64,000 bases of DNA from Sphingobacterium sp. lm-10 (GCF_023554555.1 NZ_JAMJWC010000002.1:992001-1056000), one strand, 5' to 3'; counted from the first letter of the stretch, positions 48,074 through 58,220 are shown. The notes: generated from the sequence alone by a model not told the origin. Program-made: numbers and translations.

Positions 48074-49575
48074 TACTTCTTGTTTTTAAGGGATGCCCAA
48101 ACTTTCGTTGCTTCTACGGCAGCGTGCCATTCCTTCAACACCAGGGTGCTGTCAATCTCTTTTTCTGGTTCGAACTTTTTATCTACGGACCATTTTTTCT
48201 GTATCTCTGAGATGTCTTTCCAGAAACCCGTAGCCAGTCCGGCGAGATATGCCGCACCCATTGCGGTAGATTCTGTATTTTTTGGTCGTACGACAGTGGC
48301 CCCCAAAAGCGTTGCCTGAAACTTTAGTAAAACATCGTTGGAGGTAGCTCCGCCATCTACACGAAGTTCTTCAATAGCATGGCCAGCATCCTGTTGCATC
48401 GCATCCAGCACATCGTAAGACTGAAAGGCAATAGATTCCAGGCATGCACGCGCAAGATGCGCATCTGTGGTGCCACGCGTAATCCCATAAATACTTCCTC
48501 GCGCTCGCGAATCCCAGTGTGGGGCGCCTAAGCCGGCAAAGGCCGGGACAACATATACACCACCAGTGTCTTCTACCTTCTCTGCTAAAGCAGTTACATG
48601 TTTTGATTTCTTGATCAGACCCAATCCATCCCGGAGCCATTGTACCACCGCACCGGCAATAAATACACTGCCCTCTAAGGCGTACGTAACTTCATCTCCA
48701 ATTTTCCAGGCTATAGTGGTTACCAATTTATGCTCCGATTTAATCGCTTTGGTTCCGGTATTCATCAGCATAAAACAGCCAGTGCCATAGGTGTTCTTTA
48801 CCATACCTTTTTCGATGCACAGCTGGCCAAAAAGGGCCGATTGCTGATCGCCAGCAATACCAGCAATTGGAATCGCTGTTTTCAACACATCTACAGAAGT
48901 TTCTCCATACATCTCCGACGAAGATTTGACTTCTGGTAACATTGCTTCTGGAATGCCAAACAGATCGAGCAGTTCGCTATCCCACTCGCAGGTATGAATA
49001 TTAAAGAGCATGGTGCGAGATGCATTGGTGATGTCCGTAAGGTGCGCTGCGCCATTAGTCAGGTTCCAGATCAGCCAGGAATCTACCGTGCCGAATGCCA
49101 GTTCTCCTGCTTCCGCACGTTCCAGCGCACCGTCTACTTCGTCCAGTATCCACTTAATCTTCGTTGCCGAAAAGTAGGAGTCTATCAGTAAGCCTGTCTT
49201 ATCCCGTACCATCTCTTCATGGCCTTTTTCTTTTAATTCATCGCAGTAGTCGGCTGTGCGACGATCCTGCCATACAATCGCTGGATAGATCGGCTTACCC
49301 GTATTTCGATCCCACACGATGGTGGTTTCCCGTTGGTTAGTAATCCCGATCGCATGGATGTCGGCAGAGCGAATTTTACTTTTTGCAATCACGGAGGTGA
49401 TCACGGCCAATTGGGATGACCAGATCTCCATGGGGTCGTGCTCTACCCAGCCAGATTGCGGAAAATGCTGTTCAAACTCCTGCTGTGCGATATCTATAAT
49501 TTTACCGTCGTGATCAACTAATATTGCTCGCGAACTAGTAGTACCCTGATCAATAGAAAGGATATAAGGTTTCAT
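48073..49575 (-). CDS. glpK: Glycerol kinase GlpK
   Basis: FGGY-family kinase that phosphorylates glycerol to sn-glycerol 3-phosphate, trapping it in the cell. [39 protein letters not shown] and [16 protein letters not shown] are diagnostic. The 500 residues are normal length. It lies between glpD (15 bp upstream) and glpF. Confidence 0.97.
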   Translation of the reverse strand: MKPYILSIDQGTTSSRAILVDHDGKIIDIAQQEFEQHFPQSGWVEHDPMEIWSSQLAVITSVIAKSKIRSADIHAIGITNQRETTIVWDRNTGKPIYPAIVWQDRRTADYCDELKEKGHEEMVRDKTGLLIDSYFSATKIKWILDEVDGALERAEAGELAFGTVDSWLIWNLTNGAAHLTDITNASRTMLFNIHTCEWDSELLDLFGIPEAMLPEVKSSSEMYGETSVDVLKTAIPIAGIAGDQQSALFGQLCIEKGMVKNTYGTGCFMLMNTGTKAIKSEHKLVTTIAWKIGDEVTYALEGSVFIAGAVVQWLRDGLGLIKKSKHVTALAEKVEDTGGVYVVPAFAGLGAPHWDSRARGSIYGITRGTTDAHLARACLESIAFQSYDVLDAMQQDAGHAIEELRVDGGATSNDVLLKFQATLLGATVVRPKNTESTAMGAAYLAGLATGFWKDISEIQKKWSVDKKFEPEKEIDSTLVLKEWHAAVEATKVWASLKNKK

Positions 49576-49590
49576 ACAATAATTGATTTG

Positions 49591-51216
49591 CTAATGAGAA
49601 ACGTCTGATAAAGAAATTTGCTTTTGGGCTCCACTCGTGAAGTAACCTTTTGCCAATGCTTCAAAAGCACGCACCTGCTGGGCTTCCCAGTCGATATCAT
49701 ACTCCAATTCTGTTGCCAAGATATGCGCTACGACTGGTGCTGCTGCAACGGCAAGCTTCGCATCTAAAAAAAGTATACGTAGGCGGCGGGCAAGTACATC
49801 TTCTACGGTACGCGCCATCTCTACATGTATCGCCCATACTACTTGAGCAACCGTATGTGGAAGTTCTGGCAGGATACGTTCGGCAAAGGGAGGATTTTCT
49901 TTTTCCAGCGCCAGAATTTTAGCTGCGTCACTTCCATAGAAGGCAAGTCGCTCTTGCTGCGGTGTAATGGAGGTTTCAGACCCATGAATGGGTAAAGAGG
50001 CGGTCTTGCATTCTGTCCAACTCAAACCTGAAGTTTCGATGCCTTTATTGACGGTGTCTTCCGCCATCTTACGATAAGTGGTCCACTTTCCTCCGGTAAT
50101 AGTGATCAGCTTAGAATCGTGTACAATAAGCTTATGATCTCTTGATATTTCCTTGGTTTTCTGATTTTTACCTAGATTTGCTGCCAAAGGGCGAAGACCG
50201 GAAAAGGTGCTGAGTACATCTGCTCTTGTTGGCGCCTTATCCAGATAAGATGCTGCGGTAGATAAGATGAAATCAATCTCTTCTTCTAAAGGAATCGGCT
50301 CTTCCAGTTTTTCTTCCACAGCCGTATCGGTAGTGCCTAATACCAGATAATCATGCCATGGTACGCCAAAGAGCACGCGTCCATCACTGGTTTTAGGAAT
50401 CATTAAGGCATCTTGAGCTTCCGGCAAAAAGGAACGGTCTATCACCACGTGTGTACCTTGGCTTGGTCTAACCAACCGCGCATGCTTAGGACTGGCCATA
50501 GACAAAATATCGTCGACGAAGATACCAGTTGCATTAATAATTGCACGTCCACGAACCTGGTAGGCTCGGTCTGTTTCCAGGTCTACAAATGCGACACCAT
50601 CTACCTGGCCCTGCGTATTTTTGAGCACTGCCGTAACCGACGTATGATTGAGTACACAGGCCTGATGTTCCATGGCAGTCTGCGCTAAGTTGACCGCCAA
50701 TCTGGCATCGTCAAATTGCCCATCATAGTATCGGACCCCACCTTGTAATTTATGTGTTTTTAAATTACCTAAATGCTGAGCAGCATCTTTTTTTGACAAA
50801 AATACAGATCGGCCAATACTATATTTACCCGCTAGCCAATCGTACAGTTTCAGGCCGATGAGGTATTTCCACTTTTCAATAAAGCTATAGCAAGGGATGA
50901 TAAATGATTGGGTGCGGGATACATGAGGCGCATTTTTAAAGATGCGCCAACGCTCTCTCAATGCGCCATAAACTAATTTAATGTCGCCTTGTGCCAGGTA
51001 ACGCACACCACCGTGCACCAGTTTAGTACTACGGCTGGATGTCCCCTTTGCAAAATCTGTTTTTTCTAAAAGAAGTGTTTTAAAACCGCGGCTCGCTGCA
51101 TCAACTGCAACGCCTAATCCAGTGGCTCCGCCACCGATTACGATAAAATCCCACTCCGTTGTCTCTGTTAATCGATTATACTGTGTCTCTCTTAAAAACC
51201 TTGCATCGTATGTCAT
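49591..51216 (-). CDS. glpD: Aerobic glycerol-3-phosphate dehydrogenase GlpD
   Basis: FAD-dependent membrane-associated enzyme that oxidises glycerol 3-phosphate to dihydroxyacetone phosphate and feeds electrons to quinones. The FAD fold is DFIVIGGGATGLGVAVDA (about 24-41), followed by TSSRSTKLVHGGVRYL and the C-terminal ITGGKWTTYRKMAED. The 541 residues are normal. It is first in the minus-strand glpD-glpK-glpF operon. No glpR-type regulator is next to it. Confidence 0.96.
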   Translation of the reverse strand: MTYDARFLRETQYNRLTETTEWDFIVIGGGATGLGVAVDAASRGFKTLLLEKTDFAKGTSSRSTKLVHGGVRYLAQGDIKLVYGALRERWRIFKNAPHVSRTQSFIIPCYSFIEKWKYLIGLKLYDWLAGKYSIGRSVFLSKKDAAQHLGNLKTHKLQGGVRYYDGQFDDARLAVNLAQTAMEHQACVLNHTSVTAVLKNTQGQVDGVAFVDLETDRAYQVRGRAIINATGIFVDDILSMASPKHARLVRPSQGTHVVIDRSFLPEAQDALMIPKTSDGRVLFGVPWHDYLVLGTTDTAVEEKLEEPIPLEEEIDFILSTAASYLDKAPTRADVLSTFSGLRPLAANLGKNQKTKEISRDHKLIVHDSKLITITGGKWTTYRKMAEDTVNKGIETSGLSWTECKTASLPIHGSETSITPQQERLAFYGSDAAKILALEKENPPFAERILPELPHTVAQVVWAIHVEMARTVEDVLARRLRILFLDAKLAVAAAPVVAHILATELEYDIDWEAQQVRAFEALAKGYFTSGAQKQISLSDVSH

Positions 51217-51302
51217 TTCCTGGTTTCATTTGTGGATATTTTAAATATAAAGAAAACCAACCATAAAAAACGAAAAATATAGGCGATGAGAGTTACGTAA
51301 AA

Positions 51303-52163
51303 CTATTTTTTTGTTAAGGTAATTTTAAAGGGATTTTTTACGGCGGCATGAGCTGCGGCTTTTGCTATATCAGCTTGGCTTGCTGTTATACCGGCTGGTT
51401 TATAGGTATTCTTACGAGAATCCAATTTAAATAGCTTTTCATACCAAGTGCAGGCTGCGGTAAAGCGGCCGTAATTTAAATCCAGATGATAGCCATCCCG
51501 TGTATAGTGATCGCCTATGCTACTACTTCGCGCATTCTGAATGGCCGTTCCACAGGGAACGACAAAGGCGAATCCTTTTTGTTTGCTTATCTTTTTTGTT
51601 GCGGATGCAATGGCTTCATACATATGTTGCTGGCTTTTTTGGTAGTTAACGAAGCCTTCGTGTTCGCTATCAGCCTGGTAAGCCCAGGTTTGATGATACA
51701 CCAGTTGGGTGTGGGGAGATACCTTTCCTTTTACGTAATCCATCAAGCTCGGCAGGCTTTCCATTATTACGTTGTATTGGCCAGATAATGGGCTGGCTTG
51801 CTGTAAGCTAACGTAATCCCAGTCTTCATCGGCCAAGGCCGTGGAAATTGACGTGTTTTCCTGCGTCGTTTTGCTGCCATCCAAATGTACTTTTCGGTAA
51901 CTATAGGCCGCTTTATCCTCCTGTGCGTTGCGTACGTGTAGATCCAGTGGCGCACCACCAATATAGAGATTGCCAATAATGATCTCCCGATCGGCGGTGG
52001 CGGCGAGTTCGTGCAGGTAATTTTCCAAAGCATCTTCGGAAAAGCTGTTCCCAATGGCCAATACTTTGAGTGCTTGTTTGCTAACAGCGTCTTTTACCTG
52101 TGCCATTCCTACTTGCAAAGAAAGCAGGAGCACGAGGGCATAGATGGTATATCTTTTCATCAT
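51303..52163 (-). CDS. Exported DUF4886-family protein, SGNH-hydrolase-like
   Basis: A 286-residue protein with a signal peptide (ALVLLLSLQVGMAQ). LAIGNSFSEDALE resembles the nucleophile block of SGNH/GDSL hydrolases, and DGYHLDLNYGR near residue 225 could supply the Asp/His pair. This matches DUF4886. Such proteins often remove acyl groups from glycans, but no substrate is known. It starts 5 bp after the beta-lactamase gene, so the two are likely co-transcribed. Confidence 0.8.
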   Translation of the reverse strand: MMKRYTIYALVLLLSLQVGMAQVKDAVSKQALKVLAIGNSFSEDALENYLHELAATADREIIIGNLYIGGAPLDLHVRNAQEDKAAYSYRKVHLDGSKTTQENTSISTALADEDWDYVSLQQASPLSGQYNVIMESLPSLMDYVKGKVSPHTQLVYHQTWAYQADSEHEGFVNYQKSQQHMYEAIASATKKISKQKGFAFVVPCGTAIQNARSSSIGDHYTRDGYHLDLNYGRFTAACTWYEKLFKLDSRKNTYKPAGITASQADIAKAAAHAAVKNPFKITLTKK

Positions 52164-52168
52164 TATTA

Positions 52169-52999
52169 TCAGTTATGTTTTTCTTCGAAGGCATGCATGG
52201 CTTGTAGTGCCTGGCGCACAGCCTGTTCACGGGCCACGAGAAATTCGTCTACATGATCAGCATCTTTTGGTTCCAGGTTGGCAGCAAAGTAATAGAGCGC
52301 ACTACCACGACGTAAATAGCCGACAAACCAGCCGTTATCTCCATGATCTGTGCTCCAACCCGTCTTTCCGCTCCAAGAATAAGTAGGCTGTGATTCGATT
52401 TCTAAGACCTTTAGCATAGTCTGATAGGTGCTGTCAGAGAGGGGAATCTTTCGGTTATAGAAGTCACGTAAAAATTGTACCTGTTGGAAAGTAGAAATTT
52501 TCGAGTCTCCAACAAGCCAGAAGTTTTGTAACGTTTCTTGTCGTACATCCATACCTGGGTATGAAAAGAGGGTGAGATAATCTAGCATACTCGGCAAACC
52601 AATTTTACCGGCAATCTCTTGATAACAAGGGACACAGGATAGCCGAAAGGCTTCTTTAAGAGTCAGGTCTTTTTCCCAACGGACATTGTTGCGTTTTTTG
52701 CCATCCCAATGCAATATGCTATTTTCATCTGTTACAATATGAGTCTCCAATGCAATCAACGTATTGGGGATTTTAAACGTAGATGCCGGTAGAAATCCTT
52801 GTGCTGCACGTTGAAAATCGTTCGAATAAAAGCTGTCTTGCTGCGCATCAAATACGAGGACAGTGCCGAGCAGGTTATGCTCGGTAAGAATGTCTCGAAA
52901 CGCAGAGGCATATCGATCGGAAAGCAGCTCTTGCCCGAATGCCGACCCCATGTTGGTACTAAACAGGAGCAAGTAGAAAAGTGATCTTAGGTAGTGCAT
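52169..52999 (-). CDS. Class D (OXA-type) beta-lactamase
   Basis: A 276-residue serine beta-lactamase with a signal peptide (cleavage near AFGQ). Class D motifs are STFK (Ser73, Lys76), SCV (121-123, the SxV motif), FWLVGD, and KTGW (212-215). The YGN motif reads YPG (147-149), a departure from the class. It is chromosomal in this context with no mobile element nearby, so it looks intrinsic. Whether it still hydrolyses beta-lactams, or works as a penicillin-binding sensor like BlaR1-type domains, cannot be decided from sequence. It starts 143 bp from the divergent pcm gene. Confidence 0.88.
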   Translation of the reverse strand: MHYLRSLFYLLLFSTNMGSAFGQELLSDRYASAFRDILTEHNLLGTVLVFDAQQDSFYSNDFQRAAQGFLPASTFKIPNTLIALETHIVTDENSILHWDGKKRNNVRWEKDLTLKEAFRLSCVPCYQEIAGKIGLPSMLDYLTLFSYPGMDVRQETLQNFWLVGDSKISTFQQVQFLRDFYNRKIPLSDSTYQTMLKVLEIESQPTYSWSGKTGWSTDHGDNGWFVGYLRRGSALYYFAANLEPKDADHVDEFLVAREQAVRQALQAMHAFEEKHN

Positions 53000-53128
53000 T
53001 GCTAATAAGATTGTTCGGTAAATCTATCGAAATTTTTAGGCATTTTAGGTGTCTTGATCGCGTTAAAAGTGAAATAACTCGTGTCCAACGTTTTGTAATT
53101 AATCTGCCCAAATGTGGTTTAACAATGT

Positions 53129-53136
53129 TATTTTTG
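53129..53136 (+). promoter_or_regulatory. Possible pcm promoter element TATTTTTG
   Basis: TATTTTTG fits TAnnTTTG and lies 6 bases before ATG 53143. No matching -33 element is visible. Confidence 0.35.
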
Positions 53137-53142
53137 AACCAA

Positions 53143-53799
53143 ATGGCCTACAAATTCATCGATAATTACAGAGAAAAGGGTGCGCGTAAACAACTGGTTA
53201 AGCTGTTGGAAAAGCGAGGTATTCAGGATCAACGGGTACTCGCTGCCATCGCTAAAATTCCGCGTCATTATTTTTTCGATGAAACATTCTGGAACCAGGC
53301 CTACCGAGATATCGCATTTCCAATAGGAGACGGACAAACCATCTCACAACCCTATACGGTAGCTTATCAATCGGAGCTTCTCCATGTACGTGCCGGCGAT
53401 AAAATATTGGAAATCGGAACAGGCTCCGGCTATCAAACCTGCGTATTGCTGGAACTGGGTGCAGAAGTATTTACGATTGAGCGGCAAGAAAATTTGTACA
53501 ATCGGACCAAGATGGTACTGCCTTACATGGGCTATCAGCCTAATTTTTTCTACGGTGATGGCTCCAAAGGAATTGCGTCAAGCGCTCCTTATGATAAGAT
53601 CATTGTGACGGCAGGAGCACCCCTTGTACCTGAAATCATGCTTAAACAGCTCAAATTTGGCGGTCTGTTAGTCATTCCGGTAGGAGATGAGAAAGAACAA
53701 AAGATGGTTACAATTCTACGTGTCGGTGAAAATGACTTTGAACGTATTGAGCTGGATACATTTCGTTTTGTACCTTTGGTAGGTGATCAGGCCTGGTAA
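53143..53799 (+). CDS. pcm: Protein-L-isoaspartate O-methyltransferase
   Basis: Cytoplasmic repair enzyme that methylates isoaspartyl residues in aged proteins using S-adenosylmethionine. DGQTISQPYTVAYQSELL and the SAM motif ILEIGTGSGYQTCVL are diagnostic, as is IIVTAGAPLVPEIML. I start at ATG 53143 (MAYKFIDNYREKG), which fits family length (218 residues) and the promoter position; the frame is open back to 52981 with an alternative ATG at 53125. Confidence 0.93.
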   Translation: MAYKFIDNYREKGARKQLVKLLEKRGIQDQRVLAAIAKIPRHYFFDETFWNQAYRDIAFPIGDGQTISQPYTVAYQSELLHVRAGDKILEIGTGSGYQTCVLLELGAEVFTIERQENLYNRTKMVLPYMGYQPNFFYGDGSKGIASSAPYDKIIVTAGAPLVPEIMLKQLKFGGLLVIPVGDEKEQKMVTILRVGENDFERIELDTFRFVPLVGDQAW

Positions 53800-53859
53800 T
53801 AAGTAGATGATTTCGGGCTTTTGATCACGTTTTTAATGATTCAAACCCCATAAGATCCC

Positions 53860-55680
53860 GTGTCAGCAAACTTCTATCAACAAAATATTTCGCAAACCAA
53901 GTCGGAGATTGCTTCGCTGGACAAGCAGGTGAACACGTTCAGTCTATTGCGCCTTGCCGTGATCATTGGCGGAGGGGCAGCCTTGTTTATGCTCTTTCAA
54001 TCCAATAGCGTTATCCAGGTGCTACTTTGTGCCATCTTTGTGATTGTATTCTTCCTGTATCTGGTATTCCGGCAAGCTAAATTGGAAAGGTTGCGAGACG
54101 AGAAACGCGCTTTTCTACAAATAAATGAAAACGAACAGGGGATGATCGAAGGGCATACCAATCTGTATTCTGATGGGTCGGAATATCAAGATCCTAAGCA
54201 CCCTTATTCTTCTGACTTAGACATCTTCGGTCCACATTCCTTATTTTCGAAAATAAACCGTAGTGCCACACAAGATGGTAGCAATACCTTGGCGAAGTGG
54301 CTAGACGCAGCACCAGATCGGCAGACGATCTTAGATCGGCAGGCTGCTATTCAAGAGTTCGCTGCAGATGCACCCTTTAATCAGCAGCTGCAGACAAAAC
54401 TGTTGTTCAATGTAACATCTAAAACTAATCTCAGGATGTATTTGTCTGCCTATTTCGAAGGTAAAGCGATGACCTTCGGAAATGCTTTTATGCGGATCTA
54501 TACTTTCATTGCCCCGATCTTGATCACGACAGGTATCGTCGTATCCATCGCAGGATACAATGTGATGTCTTATGTGGTGATGTTGGCGGTTACCCATTTG
54601 CTGTGGACCTTAGCGTTGGCGGGTCGTGTATCTGTTTTCTCTGATCGAATAGACAAGATTGGTGCCATTATGATGGCGTACAGTGGTGCTATTGAGGCAA
54701 TTGAGAAGCGATCTTTTACTGCGCCGCTTAATCAGGCCTTGCAGCAGCGCCTCCGCACTGATAACGATGCACCGCTCTCAGAAGCATTACATAAACTCGG
54801 AAAATTGATTGATAAGCTGGATGCGCGCAATAATCTGATTGTGGGCGCACTACTCAACATGTTCATGTTATGGGATTTTCGTCAGGTTTTGGCCATTATG
54901 CAGTGGAAAAATAAATACGCAGAGGATACCTTGCAGGCTTTCGAAGTAATGGCGCAGTACGAAGCACTGGTTTCTTTGGGTATCTTGTCGTACAATAATC
55001 CTGAATGGCATTTGCCAGAAATTGCGGAAGACTTTCAGGGAGATCGGATCGAAGCACAGGCCTTGTCGCATCCGTTAATTCCAGCGGATAAATCTGTGGC
55101 CAATGATTATTTGGCGCAAGATCATCGCGTCGCCTTGGTCACAGGATCTAATATGGCGGGTAAAAGTACCTTTCTACGTACGGTTGGCATCAATGCGGTG
55201 CTTGCTTATACCGGATCCGTGGTTTGCGCTTTGCGACTGAAACTACCGATCTACCGATTGGTTACGTACATGCGGATCAAAGATGATCTGAATGAAAGTA
55301 CATCTACTTTTAAAGCGGAGCTGGATCGAATGAAATTTATTTTGGGTATCGTACAGGTGGCAAAAGACAGTTTCTTTCTGATCGATGAAATGTTGCGTGG
55401 AACCAATTCGGTAGACAAGTATTTAGGATCTAAGGCCGTTATTAAAAAATTGTTGGATATGGAAGGTAAAGGGATGGTCGCCACGCACGATCTGCAACTT
55501 TCCAAGTTAGCGGATCATTATCCCTTGGATTTGGTAAACTATCACTTCGATATACAGATTCGCGAAGGGGAGATGCTGTTTGATTACAAGCTGAAATCGG
55601 GCGAATGTAAAATATTCAATGCCTCCATGCTTTTAAAAGGAATTGGTGTAGAGGTAGAGGCTACGCCTGATGTGCAATAA
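53860..55680 (+). CDS. Membrane-anchored MutS-like ATPase
   Basis: A 606-residue protein with two N-terminal transmembrane segments (about 27-68: LAVIIGGGAALFML, VLLCAIFVIVFFLYLVF), a further hydrophobic pair at about 205-250, and a C-terminal MutS-type ATPase. Walker A is TGSNMAGKSTFLRT (Lys435), Walker B FFLIDEMLRGTN (Asp509, Glu510), then MVATHDLQLSKL. It lacks the mismatch-recognition domain, so it is not a canonical MutS. The start is GTG. Function is unknown; membrane location sets it apart from DNA-repair MutS proteins. Confidence 0.85.
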   Translation: MSANFYQQNISQTKSEIASLDKQVNTFSLLRLAVIIGGGAALFMLFQSNSVIQVLLCAIFVIVFFLYLVFRQAKLERLRDEKRAFLQINENEQGMIEGHTNLYSDGSEYQDPKHPYSSDLDIFGPHSLFSKINRSATQDGSNTLAKWLDAAPDRQTILDRQAAIQEFAADAPFNQQLQTKLLFNVTSKTNLRMYLSAYFEGKAMTFGNAFMRIYTFIAPILITTGIVVSIAGYNVMSYVVMLAVTHLLWTLALAGRVSVFSDRIDKIGAIMMAYSGAIEAIEKRSFTAPLNQALQQRLRTDNDAPLSEALHKLGKLIDKLDARNNLIVGALLNMFMLWDFRQVLAIMQWKNKYAEDTLQAFEVMAQYEALVSLGILSYNNPEWHLPEIAEDFQGDRIEAQALSHPLIPADKSVANDYLAQDHRVALVTGSNMAGKSTFLRTVGINAVLAYTGSVVCALRLKLPIYRLVTYMRIKDDLNESTSTFKAELDRMKFILGIVQVAKDSFFLIDEMLRGTNSVDKYLGSKAVIKKLLDMEGKGMVATHDLQLSKLADHYPLDLVNYHFDIQIREGEMLFDYKLKSGECKIFNASMLLKGIGVEVEATPDVQ

Positions 55681-55711
55681 GCGGCGACGCGTAGAGCAAG
55701 CTAGATTTATT

Positions 55712-55719
55712 TATATTTG
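55712..55719 (+). promoter_or_regulatory. Possible thioesterase promoter element TATATTTG
   Basis: TATATTTG fits TAnnTTTG and lies 26 bp before the TTG start of the thioesterase gene. No -33 match is seen. Confidence 0.35.
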
Positions 55720-55745
55720 CCCCCACCATTACATTTATTAGGATT

Positions 55746-56177
55746 TTGCAGACAATAGAAGAAGATATCACCGTGACGATAGCAGAAAGAATAGAACGAT
55801 CGGAAACCCGGGTTTGTATTACGGTTTTTCCGTCCATTACCAACCATCACGACACGCTCTTTGGCGGTAAAGCGCTGGCTATTATGGATGAAGTAAGTTT
55901 TATGGCAGCCACCCGTTTCTGCCGTAAGCGATTGGTAACGGTGTCTACCGATAAAATAGATTTTAATAAAGCTATTCCAGCGGGTAGTATTGTAGAGGCG
56001 GTAGGACGAGTGGAGAAGGTCGGAAATACCAGTGTGAAGGTGCGGGTACAGATTTTCTTAGAAAGTATGTACGAGGATAGCAGAGAGCTGGCTATTCAAG
56101 GATCTTTTACTTTCGTGGCGTTGGACGACGACAAGAAGCCAATACCGGTTTTGCAGGGTTTAGGAGTTACTTCCTAA
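55746..56177 (+). CDS. Acyl-CoA thioesterase, hotdog fold
   Basis: A 143-residue hotdog-fold acyl-CoA hydrolase of the YciA/ACOT type. Diagnostic are NHHDTLFGGKALAIMDE, with the catalytic Asp/Glu region, and VTVSTDKIDFNKAIPAGSIVE. It should release CoA from acyl-CoAs in the cytoplasm. The start is TTG 55746; a GTG at 55773 is an alternative. It converges on the DUF779 gene with only 28 bp between. Confidence 0.88.
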   Translation: MQTIEEDITVTIAERIERSETRVCITVFPSITNHHDTLFGGKALAIMDEVSFMAATRFCRKRLVTVSTDKIDFNKAIPAGSIVEAVGRVEKVGNTSVKVRVQIFLESMYEDSRELAIQGSFTFVALDDDKKPIPVLQGLGVTS

Positions 56178-56205
56178 TGTTTTGTCAGTAGCATTCTTCA
56201 CGGTT

Positions 56206-56580
56206 TTAGATACTTCTTTTTACGGGACTCAAATCTGCTAATTCACGTTCTGTAAATAAGCGATAGTGTACTTTGAAGGTTTTGCCAAGGGGAGTTTCCA
56301 GTGAGAATCCACCCGGGCCGAAGCCATGGAGTACGTCTAAAGTGAAATGTGAATATTGCCAGTATTCAAATAAATCCCTATCAATCCAAAATTCGAATCC
56401 TTCCACTAAACCAATCATGGCATCGTTCATACGAGGGAAATAACCGCCCTTTTCGAAGCATTGTGGTTGTGTGCCTTCGCAGCAACCGCCAGCCTGGTAA
56501 AACATGAGTTCTCCATGCTTATCGACCAGTTCTTGGATTAACTGTTTGGCGGAGTCGGTAGAGTCTATACGTGCTATCAT
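56206..56580 (-). CDS. DUF779-family protein
   Basis: A 124-residue DUF779 protein of unknown function, with a cysteine-rich GGCCEGTQPQC block and HFTLDVLHGFGPGGFSLE. Members are commonly found beside aldehyde dehydrogenase genes, and here it lies 81 bp after one. A strong hairpin lies between the two. The cysteines might bind metal, but this is inference. Confidence 0.88.
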   Translation of the reverse strand: MIARIDSTDSAKQLIQELVDKHGELMFYQAGGCCEGTQPQCFEKGGYFPRMNDAMIGLVEGFEFWIDRDLFEYWQYSHFTLDVLHGFGPGGFSLETPLGKTFKVHYRLFTERELADLSPVKRSI

Positions 56581-56602
56581 GATTTTTATAGTTTGTAATT
56601 TA

Positions 56603-56639
56603 TCCTGGATGCTGCGACATGTGGGCGCGGCATCCAGGA
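56603..56639 (-). terminator. Hairpin between aldehyde dehydrogenase and DUF779 genes
   Basis: Bases 56603-56616 (TCCTGGATGCTGCG) and 56626-56639 (CGCGGCATCCAGGA) form 14-bp arms with one non-Watson-Crick pair and a 9-base loop, 22 bp after the dehydrogenase stop. No long U-tract follows, so it may stabilise or partly terminate the dehydrogenase transcript. Confidence 0.5.
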
Positions 56640-56661
56640 AAATAAATCATTGGTTGGCTCT

Positions 56662-58164
56662 TTAAAAGAAGCCCAGCTTTTCTTTACTGTAGGAAATCAA
56701 CATATTTTTTGTTTGACGGTAATGTCCTAACATCATTTTGTGATTTTCCCGGCCTACACCAGATTGTTTGTAGCCACCAAATGGAGCTCCAGCAGGATAG
56801 GAGTGGTATTGATTGACCCATACGCGTCCTGCCTGAATGGCACGTGGTACGGTGTATAATTGATGTGCATCTCGAGTCCATACGCCAGCGCCCAACCCAT
56901 AGATGGTATCGTTGGCGATTTCGATTGCTTCTTTTTCATCTTTAAAAGTAGTGACTGAAACCACAGGGCCAAAGATCTCCTCTTGAAAGATACGCATTTT
57001 GTTGTGCCCTTTAAAGATGGTTGGTTGTATATAATATCCATCATTTAAGCCATCGCCGACCTTGTTTGCCTCGCCTCCGGTGAGCAGTTCTGCACCCTCC
57101 TCTTTACCCAATTTGATGTACGACAAGATTTTATCCTTTTGTACTTCAGAAGCCTGCGCTCCCATCATTACGTCAGGATCTAATGGGTTGCCTACCTTAA
57201 TCTGCTGCACCCGATCGATTACTTTTTGGATAAATTCGTCTGCGATATCTTCCTGTACCAGGATTCTGGAAGGACACGTACAGATCTCCCCTTGGTTTAG
57301 CGCAAATAAGACGGCCCCTTCAATAGCCTTATCCAGATACGCATCATCCTGATCCATTACCGAGCTGAAGAATACATTGGGCGATTTTCCTCCCAGTTCC
57401 AATGTCACAGGAATAATGTTTTCGGTAGCGTATTGCATGACCAACCTACCCGTTGCTGTAGATCCGGTAAATGCGGCTTTCGCTACTTTAGGATTCGTGA
57501 CCAATGCACGACCTAATTCAGACCCAAAGCCGTTCACAATGTTGACAACGCCAGCTGGTAAAAGATCTTCGATAAGCTCCATCAATACTAAGATAGACGT
57601 TGGCGTGCTTTCCGCAGGTTTCAATACAACAGTACAGCCTGCGGCTAATGCTGGAGCGAGCTTCCACACAGCCATAAGTATCGGGAAATTCCAGGGTATT
57701 ATTTGCGCAACAACACCTAACGGTTCGTGTATGATTAAAGATAAGGTGTCTGCATCCAGCTCTGTTGCGCTGCCTTCTTCTGCCCGAATAACACTCGCAA
57801 AATAACGAAAGTGATCGGCTGCCAAAGGAATATCCGCATTCAAGGTTTCACGTACTGCTTTGCCATTATCAATTGTTTCCACAATAGCTAGGTACTCGAG
57901 GTTTTCTTCTATGCGATCTGCAATTTTGTTAAGAATAATGCTTCTCTCTGTGGCAGAAGTTTTGCTCCAAGTAGCAAAGGCTTTGCTGGCAGCATCTACC
58001 GCGAGATCCAAGTCCTCTTTACTCGAATGTGCTACCTGTGTATATACTTTGCCATCTATAGGAGAGATGTTGTCGAAGTATTTACCATTTACTGGGGCGA
58101 CGTATTTCCCGCCAATGTAATTGTCGTATCGTTCTTTGAACGATGGTCTTTCTAATACACTCAT
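56662..58164 (-). CDS. NAD(P)-dependent aldehyde dehydrogenase
   Basis: A 500-residue aldehyde dehydrogenase of the acetaldehyde-oxidising (ExaC/AldB-like) type. The cofactor region is [19 protein letters not shown], the general base lies in LELGGKSPN, and the catalytic cysteine is Cys295 in GEICTCPSR, with a second Cys297 typical of this subgroup. It turns aldehydes into acids in the cytoplasm. A divergent AraC-type gene and paired repeats next to its promoter point to activation by that regulator. Confidence 0.95.
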   Translation of the reverse strand: MSVLERPSFKERYDNYIGGKYVAPVNGKYFDNISPIDGKVYTQVAHSSKEDLDLAVDAASKAFATWSKTSATERSIILNKIADRIEENLEYLAIVETIDNGKAVRETLNADIPLAADHFRYFASVIRAEEGSATELDADTLSLIIHEPLGVVAQIIPWNFPILMAVWKLAPALAAGCTVVLKPAESTPTSILVLMELIEDLLPAGVVNIVNGFGSELGRALVTNPKVAKAAFTGSTATGRLVMQYATENIIPVTLELGGKSPNVFFSSVMDQDDAYLDKAIEGAVLFALNQGEICTCPSRILVQEDIADEFIQKVIDRVQQIKVGNPLDPDVMMGAQASEVQKDKILSYIKLGKEEGAELLTGGEANKVGDGLNDGYYIQPTIFKGHNKMRIFQEEIFGPVVSVTTFKDEKEAIEIANDTIYGLGAGVWTRDAHQLYTVPRAIQAGRVWVNQYHSYPAGAPFGGYKQSGVGRENHKMMLGHYRQTKNMLISYSKEKLGFF

Positions 58165-58212
58165 GATTACTAAATTTAGTTTTATATACGATTATGTGAA
58201 TCGCCAATAGGT

Positions 58213-58220
58213 CAAATCTA
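58213..58220 (-). promoter_or_regulatory. Aldehyde dehydrogenase promoter element TAGATTTG
   Basis: On the minus strand TAGATTTG fits TAnnTTTG, 48 bp before the dehydrogenase start. The normal -33 position holds TAAT, not TTTG, and overlaps the repeats at 58242-58271, as expected for an activator-dependent promoter. Confidence 0.45.

Noticed and set aside
52981..53142. N-terminal extension of the isoaspartyl methyltransferase
   Set aside because: It overlaps the divergent beta-lactamase start and adds sequence not typical of the family; a promoter element lies just before ATG 53143.
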